Positions 62,258 through 64,000 of a stretch of DNA of 64,000 nt are shown here, one piece after another. The stretch is from contig JAATGG010000241.1 of the NCBI GenBank assembly GCA_015654835.1, positions 1 through 64,000 on the forward strand, written 5' to 3'. A program made the position numbers and the translations under genes. A model generated the notes under the pieces. The model made no database searches. It was not told where the DNA came from and worked only from the letters and a program-made list of their open reading frames with translations. This stretch comes from Terriglobales bacterium. Lineage in GTDB: Bacteria > Acidobacteriota > Terriglobia > Terriglobales > Acidobacteriaceae. How positions within the stretch are numbered: position 1 is the stretch's first letter; every line of letters starts with the position of its first letter.

Positions 62258-64000
62258 TTATTTGACCACCAGGTTCACCAGCTTGCCAGGGACAACGATG
62301 ACTTTCACTACCGTTTTGCCGGTAGAGCGCAACTGGACCTTTTCGTCAGCTAGGGCTGCGGCCTGGATGATGTCGGAGGCTGCATCGGCGACCACGCGGA
62401 CCACCGTGACCAGCTTACCGTTGATCTGGACAGGAATTTCTAGCTCGTCTTCCTTGGCTAGCTCGGGGTCGCTGACAGGCCAGGGAGCGCGCAGGATCGA
62501 ACCCTGCCCGCCGAGTTCTTCCCACAATTCAGCGGCAAGATAGGGCGCGAAGGGTGCGAGAAGCAGCACGAGAGTCCGCAGAAGCTCGCGTACCACGGGC
62601 GCGGGCACTTCTCCGGCAGCAAGCTGCGCATCGGCAGCCTGCATCTCGTTGACCAACTCCATAATGGCGGCGACGCAGGTGTTGAAATGCCAGCGGCCTT
62701 CGAAGTCCAGCGTGATTTTGGCGATGGTCTGGTGGAGTTTGCGCAGCAGGGCGGCTCCGCCATCCTGCGCTTTGGCCGGGCCTGCATGGGCAGCGGAACG
62801 AGCTACCAGCGCGTATTTCATGGCGATGCGATAGACGCGAGCCAGGAAGCGGCTGACTCCGGCAACGCCGTCTTCCTGCCAATCCAGATCGCGATCGGGC
62901 GGGGCGGCAAACAGGGCGTACATGCGGGTGGCGTCGGCGCCGTAACGGGCGACCATGTCGTCGGGCGAGACGACGTTGCCCTTGGATTTGGACATTTTGG
63001 AGCCGTCTTTGATGACCATGCCTTGGGTAAAGAGGCGACGCGCGGGCTCATCGTTGGTGATGAGGCCGAGGTCGCGCATCACCTTGGTCCAGAACCGCGA
63101 ATAGATGAGATGGAGAATGGCGTGCTCGACGCCGCCGATGTACTGGTCAATAGGGAACCAATACTGGGCCACAGCCGGGTCGAAGGGGCGGGTGGCATTT
63201 TTGGCGTCGGTGTAGCGGTAGAAGTACCAGCTCGAATCGACGAAGGTGTCCATGGTGTCGGTCTCGCGGCGTGCGGGACCTCCACATTTAGGACAGGTTA
63301 CGTTGACGAACTCGGGCACGCGGCCAAGCGGCGAGCCGCCCTGCTGGGTGATCTCGATCTGCGGGGGCAAAATGACGGGAAGCTGCTCGTCAGGCACGGG
63401 AACGAGGCCGTCGCGCTCGCAGTGAATCATGGGGATCGGCGTGCCCCAGTAGCGCTGGCGGCTCACTCCCCAATCCTTGAGGCGGAAGGTGACGGTAGCC
63501 TCGCCGAAGGCGTTGACCGCGGCGATCTGCTGAAGCTTCTTTTGCGCCTCATCACAGGTCAGGCCATCGAACTTGCCGGAGTTGATGAGGCGACCCTCTT
63601 CGGAGATGAAGGGGAGGGGCGGCTCCTCGGCGACAGGATCGAGAGGCGCGATAACGCGGCGAATCGGGATGGCGTATTTGGTGGCGAATTCAAAGTCGCG
63701 CTCATCGTGCGCGGGCACACTCATGATGGCGCCGGTGCCGTAGTCCATGAGGATGTAGTTGGCCACCCAGATGGGCACCTGTTCGCCGTTGTAAGGATTG
63801 ATGGCAAAGCGGCCGGTGGGCACACCATGCTTTTCAATCGCGCCAACGTCGCCGGCTTCCTTGGCTTTTTTCTGCTCCTCCATGAGGGCGGAAACCTGCA
63901 CCTTCAGGCCGGCATCGGCTGCCGCAAAGGCCGCGACCAAAGGATGCTCGGGAGCAAGCTGGACGCTGGTGGCCCCAAAGATGGTATCGACGCGGGTGGT
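62258..64000 (-). CDS. leuS: leucyl-tRNA synthetase, 3' part
   Basis: The last 580 residues; the gene continues beyond the right edge. It begins in the CP1 editing region (TTRVDTIFGATSVQLAPEH, then GTGAIMSVPAHDERDFEFA), continues with the leucine-specific segment, DTFVDSSWYFYRYTD, GVEHAILHLIYSRF and the KMSKS loop in GSKMSKSKGNVVSPDD, and ends in an anticodon-binding domain and a C-terminal domain (EIPVQINGKLVTVVRV). It charges tRNA-Leu and edits mischarged products. The proline usually seen in TTRPDT is valine here. Confidence 0.97.
   Translation of the reverse strand, partial: TTRVDTIFGATSVQLAPEHPLVAAFAAADAGLKVQVSALMEEQKKAKEAGDVGAIEKHGVPTGRFAINPYNGEQVPIWVANYILMDYGTGAIMSVPAHDERDFEFATKYAIPIRRVIAPLDPVAEEPPLPFISEEGRLINSGKFDGLTCDEAQKKLQQIAAVNAFGEATVTFRLKDWGVSRQRYWGTPIPMIHCERDGLVPVPDEQLPVILPPQIEITQQGGSPLGRVPEFVNVTCPKCGGPARRETDTMDTFVDSSWYFYRYTDAKNATRPFDPAVAQYWFPIDQYIGGVEHAILHLIYSRFWTKVMRDLGLITNDEPARRLFTQGMVIKDGSKMSKSKGNVVSPDDMVARYGADATRMYALFAAPPDRDLDWQEDGVAGVSRFLARVYRIAMKYALVARSAAHAGPAKAQDGGAALLRKLHQTIAKITLDFEGRWHFNTCVAAIMELVNEMQAADAQLAAGEVPAPVVRELLRTLVLLLAPFAPYLAAELWEELGGQGSILRAPWPVSDPELAKEDELEIPVQINGKLVTVVRVVADAASDIIQAAALADEKVQLRSTGKTVVKVIVVPGKLVNLVVK

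Overview
The window looks like a chromosomal segment of an Acidobacteriota bacterium, most likely class Terriglobia (subdivision 1). This is inferred from the overall flavour of the proteins: SLBB-rich exopolysaccharide export protein, DUF1003/DUF2062/DUF2147 proteins, a Tat-exported Gfo/Idh/MocA oxidoreductase, a PolA with an extra N-domain segment, and outer-membrane components. No tRNA, rRNA, CRISPR array, insertion sequence or phage gene was found.

Left third (0.5-20 kb): an exopolysaccharide locus on the + strand. It holds an SLBB export protein, a Wzz-like chain-length protein, a GT4 glycosyltransferase, a polyprenyl-phosphate sugar transferase and a WecG/TagA-type transferase. A type III polyketide synthase / methyltransferase / flavoprotein cassette is translationally coupled to it. 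Next come a DUF2147 protein, a stand-alone CuA-type cupredoxin, a lipoprotein cytochrome c and an O-antigen-ligase/polymerase-type membrane protein, and then an OmpR-family two-component system coupled to a porin-like protein and a second cupredoxin.

Middle (20-33 kb): an unusual biosynthetic block. It has an archaeal-looking lumazine synthase paralogue, a RibBA whose two active sites both look damaged, a GDP-mannose 3,5-epimerase, a 2-oxoglutarate dioxygenase and an HPr-kinase-like protein. These are followed by a six-gene minus-strand run: methyltransferase, intact GTP cyclohydrolase II (RibA), B12-binding radical SAM enzyme, zinc-ribbon methyltransferase, amidohydrolase and GT1 glycosyltransferase. 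It reads as an undescribed pathway that starts from GTP-derived pyrimidine or lumazine chemistry.

Both thirds appear to be wired together. Direct repeats of a TTGTCA-like heptamer at 11-bp spacing, the architecture of Pho boxes bound by PhoB/OmpR-family regulators, occur before the export operon, the cupredoxin operon, the two-component operon itself, the ribH/ribBA pair, the epimerase, the dioxygenase/HPr-kinase pair and the six-gene run. I did not see such paired repeats after 33.3 kb. The response regulator at 15.3-16.1 kb is the obvious candidate for the binding protein.

Right half (33.4-64 kb): mostly housekeeping genes. These are a CNB-DUF1003 protein, SemiSWEET, purine nucleoside phosphorylase, uridine-kinase-like protein, S1/P1 nuclease, a hybrid histidine kinase with receiver and Hpt partners, xseA, glmM, aldo/keto reductase, polA, queA, a DUF374 acyltransferase, a NatAB-like ABC exporter, a Gfo/Idh/MocA oxidoreductase, recG, acpS, an MCE protein with five exact 34-residue repeats, and the 3' part of leuS running off the right edge. 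Several perfect intergenic hairpins with CCCA...TGGG ends punctuate this half.
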